Positions 61,845 through 64,000 of a stretch of 64,000 bases of DNA are shown here, one piece after another. This DNA is from Robertmurraya dakarensis. Lineage in GTDB: Bacteria; Bacillota; Bacilli; Bacillales; Cytobacillaceae. A program made the position numbers and the translations under genes. Each line of letters starts with the position of its first letter. Position 1 is the stretch's first letter. The notes below the pieces were generated by a model. It saw nothing but the letters and a program-made list of their open reading frames with translations, did not search any database and was not told where the DNA came from. Where the stretch lies: NCBI RefSeq assembly GCF_900156875.1, contig NZ_LT707408.1, positions 195,958 to 259,957 of the forward strand, in the 5' to 3' direction.

Positions 61845-63254
61845 ATGATGAGGATGAGGCTTCATGGTACCCTTATTCTTTTATTTTTTACAGCAATGAT
61901 TTTAGCAGCATGCAGTGAGAATGATACAAACACATCAAAACCAGATGAAACAAATACTGATAATGAAGCCGTACCTACAGAGAAGGAACAACAAGAAAAT
62001 AATGAGCCTTCAGTTGAAGAATTGGTTGCAGAGCTTCCAAAACCAACTGAAACCATTGCTGAGCTTGTCAATGCTGATCCTGGTCCATTTTCGGGTAAAA
62101 AGTATGAGGATTTAACAACTGAAGAGCAGCAAGAGGCTGTTGAGTTATTAAGAGAGCTTCCCAAGGTCGGTGAAAATCCGACTGATGAGGAGATAGAACT
62201 TTATTGGCGAAAATCTTTAGCTCTGTTCCATGAGGATTATGCCAATCCGGCAGAGGCATTAGGGGTACTGGAGCTCGAAGCATTTGGCAGTCCTGATATT
62301 GAAGATGAACGTTTTCAGTTTAAGGAAAATTTAAATGTGGAAATTCTCCTTGATGGCAGTGGAAGTATGGCAAACATAATTAATGGAAGATCCATGATGG
62401 ATATTGCCAAAGAGTCGATTAAAGAGTTTGCTGCATCACTCCCTGAGGGTACAAATATTGCCCTTCGAGTCTACGGTCATAAAGGGACAGGTTCTGATGC
62501 TGATAAAAAGCTTTCTTGCAGCAGTAATGAATTAATTTATGAAATGAACTCATATAATGCAGACGCTTTGGGGCAAGCTTTAAACGGCATTAAACCAGCA
62601 GGCTGGACTCCGCTCGCAAAAGCAATTGAAGAAGCTAAAAACGATTTAAGTTCCTATAATGGCGAAAGTAACACCAATATTATTTATTTAGTCAGTGATG
62701 GGATTGAAACTTGTGATGGCGATCCAGTTGCTCAAGCAAAAAGCTTAGCAAATTCAGATATTCAGCCAATTGTAAATGTAATTGGCTTTGATTTAAATGC
62801 AGAAGGTCAAAAGCAATTAAAAGAAGTAGCAGAAGCAGCAAAGGGAATTTACAGTAATGCAAGAAACCAAGAGGAATTAAAGCGCGAATTAGAAAGAGCA
62901 CGGGAAATAGCCCAAAAATGGCAAGAGTGGCAACAGAAAGCTGTTACTAGTGCCTCAGATTTGAAATATGACCAGCTATTATCAGATATACCGAGGTTTG
63001 GAATTGAATGGAACGAATCCAATTCTAATGAAAAATTTAATATTCGTGAACCGCTGCGTATCTTAAGAGATGAAGGTCATATTAGCAAAAAGGCATTCCA
63101 GTTATTATCAGATAAAACGAGTGAACGATTTAGTCATGTTTTAGAGCTGAATAAAGTAATTAGGAAAGACCTCAGAGAGATGGCCGACAAGAATTATGAA
63201 ACGATTAAAGAAGAAATTAATCGAAAATACAGCGAAAATGCGGATGTGCAGTAG
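61845..63254 (+). CDS. VWA-domain lipoprotein in the Tad locus
   Basis: A 469-residue protein with a lipoprotein signal ending MILAAC (Cys about 22), a Thr/Asp/Glu-rich linker, a von Willebrand A domain (about 163-345) with an intact MIDAS DGSGS near residue 170 and the later SDGIETCDGDP segment, and a C-terminal charged helical region (about 350-469). ATG 61845 follows GGGAGGG. It lies between the pilin and tadE genes. VWA proteins at pilus tips or bases can act as adhesins; that role here is inference. Confidence 0.85.
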   Translation: MMRMRLHGTLILLFFTAMILAACSENDTNTSKPDETNTDNEAVPTEKEQQENNEPSVEELVAELPKPTETIAELVNADPGPFSGKKYEDLTTEEQQEAVELLRELPKVGENPTDEEIELYWRKSLALFHEDYANPAEALGVLELEAFGSPDIEDERFQFKENLNVEILLDGSGSMANIINGRSMMDIAKESIKEFAASLPEGTNIALRVYGHKGTGSDADKKLSCSSNELIYEMNSYNADALGQALNGIKPAGWTPLAKAIEEAKNDLSSYNGESNTNIIYLVSDGIETCDGDPVAQAKSLANSDIQPIVNVIGFDLNAEGQKQLKEVAEAAKGIYSNARNQEELKRELERAREIAQKWQEWQQKAVTSASDLKYDQLLSDIPRFGIEWNESNSNEKFNIREPLRILRDEGHISKKAFQLLSDKTSERFSHVLELNKVIRKDLREMADKNYETIKEEINRKYSENADVQ

Positions 63255-63332
63255 AGAGTTGTGAAACTTAGCTTTAATAATACAAAAATAGAAGACTATC
63301 ATCCTAGTTAAGCAAAAGGGGGGGATATGAAT

Positions 63333-63731
63333 ATGTCCAAACTAAAGAAGAAATTAAAAGAAGAAAAGGGGTCGATGACACTGGAGTTTTTAATGGTGAT
63401 GCCCTATTATCTTTTTTTCTTTTTATTATTATGGCAGGCTGTTGCATCCGGAATTACATTTATGAAGACACAATCAGCAGTTAATGAGGCGGCAAAAATT
63501 TATTCAGTAACTGGAGAACGGGATGAGGCTTATAATGCAGCTAAGGCTGCAATTGGCGTTAGTGACATTATGTCCTTTGAAGATCTAGTTATCCCTCCCC
63601 ATGGCACAAGCAAAGAATTTACTGCTGTAATAAAAGTAGATCACTGGTTTGTCTTTATACCGAAAGAGTGGGGGAATATTGGAAAACCAATTGATATTGA
63701 TCTAGAAGTGGCAAGTAGGATGATCAAATGA
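63333..63731 (+). CDS. tadE: TadE-like pseudopilin
   Basis: A 132-residue protein starting with a basic leader and the prepilin-like KEEKGSMTLEFLMVM (cleavage likely after G, Glu5 present), followed by one hydrophobic helix and a small extracytoplasmic domain. This is the TadE layout. I choose ATG 63333, 8 nt after AAGGGGGGG, rather than ATG 63327. It overlaps the next gene by 4 nt. Confidence 0.83.
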   Translation: MSKLKKKLKEEKGSMTLEFLMVMPYYLFFFLLLWQAVASGITFMKTQSAVNEAAKIYSVTGERDEAYNAAKAAIGVSDIMSFEDLVIPPHGTSKEFTAVIKVDHWFVFIPKEWGNIGKPIDIDLEVASRMIK

Positions 63732-64000
63732 AGCGCTATATAAAAAATGAAAAAGGGAGTGGTGTTATTCTAACTATTTTTAATTTCGCAGTAGTTGGAA
63801 TAATGCTAATACTCGTTTTGAATATTGCCATGGCCTTTACTAAAAAAGAGCAAGCATCAATTGCAGCAGAGCATGCGAGCTTAGCTGCTACTAGTGCTAT
63901 ATATGATGAAGTAAACGATGTAGTCGATAGCCATGTGAAAATAATTGAGGTTGAGGATGGCATTAATATATTAGAGCCGCTAATTGATAAAGTGGAAGCT
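63728..64000 (+). CDS. TadG/TadF-like pseudopilin, 3' end outside the window
   Basis: The first 91 codons of a gene that starts by ATGA overlap with tadE. It begins KRYIKNEKGSGVILTIFNF, a basic leader with a Gly cleavage point and a hydrophobic helix, then a charged region rich in Ala and Glu. The usual Glu5 of pilins is not visible. Position suggests a TadF/TadG-type minor pilin; the C-terminus cannot be seen. Confidence 0.7.
   Translation, partial: MKRYIKNEKGSGVILTIFNFAVVGIMLILVLNIAMAFTKKEQASIAAEHASLAATSAIYDEVNDVVDSHVKIIEVEDGINILEPLIDKVEA

Overview
The window looks like chromosomal DNA of a low-GC Gram-positive, endospore-former-type bacterium of the Bacillaceae (Bacillus sensu lato). Evidence: the gene order tsaE-tsaB-rimI-tsaD / ABC-F / moaC-rex / ydiK-ydiL / groES-groEL matches the ydi-groE region of Bacillus subtilis; there is a perfect HrcA (CIRCE) operator before groES; ribosome binding sites are strong AGGAGG types with frequent TTG/GTG starts; and Bacillus-type GbsA/GbsR, SigM-like sigma factor, Ctc and OpuAC-like proteins are present. 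Unlike B. subtilis, tatAy-tatCy are absent between rex and ydiK, and two tRNA genes sit directly before tsaE. Species cannot be named from the sequence alone. || Layout. (1) 1-10.1 kb: tRNA-fMet and tRNA-Asp, the threonylcarbamoyl-adenosine genes tsaE/tsaB/tsaD with rimI, a cluster of DnaA boxes, an ABC-F ATPase, moaC, rex, two membrane proteins and groESL. (2) 10.2-19 kb: an AraC-type regulator split by a -1 frame change at a run of seven A, a NikABCDE-type ABC importer under a Fur-like operator, a MATE exporter and a 5'-truncated TDT-family gene. (3) 19.1-25.4 kb: a glycine betaine module (choline dehydrogenase, solitary betaine-binding lipoprotein, GbsR, betaine-aldehyde dehydrogenase) whose three promoters share one 27-bp operator. 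(4) 25.5-31 kb: an orphan L25/Ctc protein, hypothetical proteins and an ECF sigma/anti-sigma/membrane-protein operon. (5) 31.1-43.7 kb: an Opp/Dpp-type importer operon with an acyl-CoA ligase and three tandem, closely related binding lipoproteins, followed by a TnpB-like RuvC protein that has lost its zinc finger, has a LexA (SOS) box in its promoter and is followed by a structured omega-RNA-like region. (6) 44-47.7 kb: a secreted, very acidic repeat protein, a c-di-GMP-I riboswitch and a chemoreceptor. (7) 47.7-55.6 kb: a PrpR-like regulator lacking GAFTGA, divergent from a zinc dehydrogenase, a TRAP transporter, OtnK and OtnC, i.e. a four-carbon acid sugar catabolic cluster. (8) 56.1-64 kb: a Tad/Flp pilus locus (cpaB, cpaE, cpaF, tadB, tadC, flp, a VWA lipoprotein, tadE and a tadG-like gene cut by the window end). 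|| How parts may work together: GbsR should tie choline oxidation and betaine uptake together; the riboswitch-controlled chemoreceptor and Tad pilus both fit a surface-attachment lifestyle; the TRAP cluster should import a C4 sugar acid and convert it to dihydroxyacetone phosphate. The most intriguing region is the SOS-boxed TnpB-like gene placed right after an opp operon, with a possible guide segment sharing 10 nt with the -10 region of that operon. All assignments are by reading the sequence; no database search was run.
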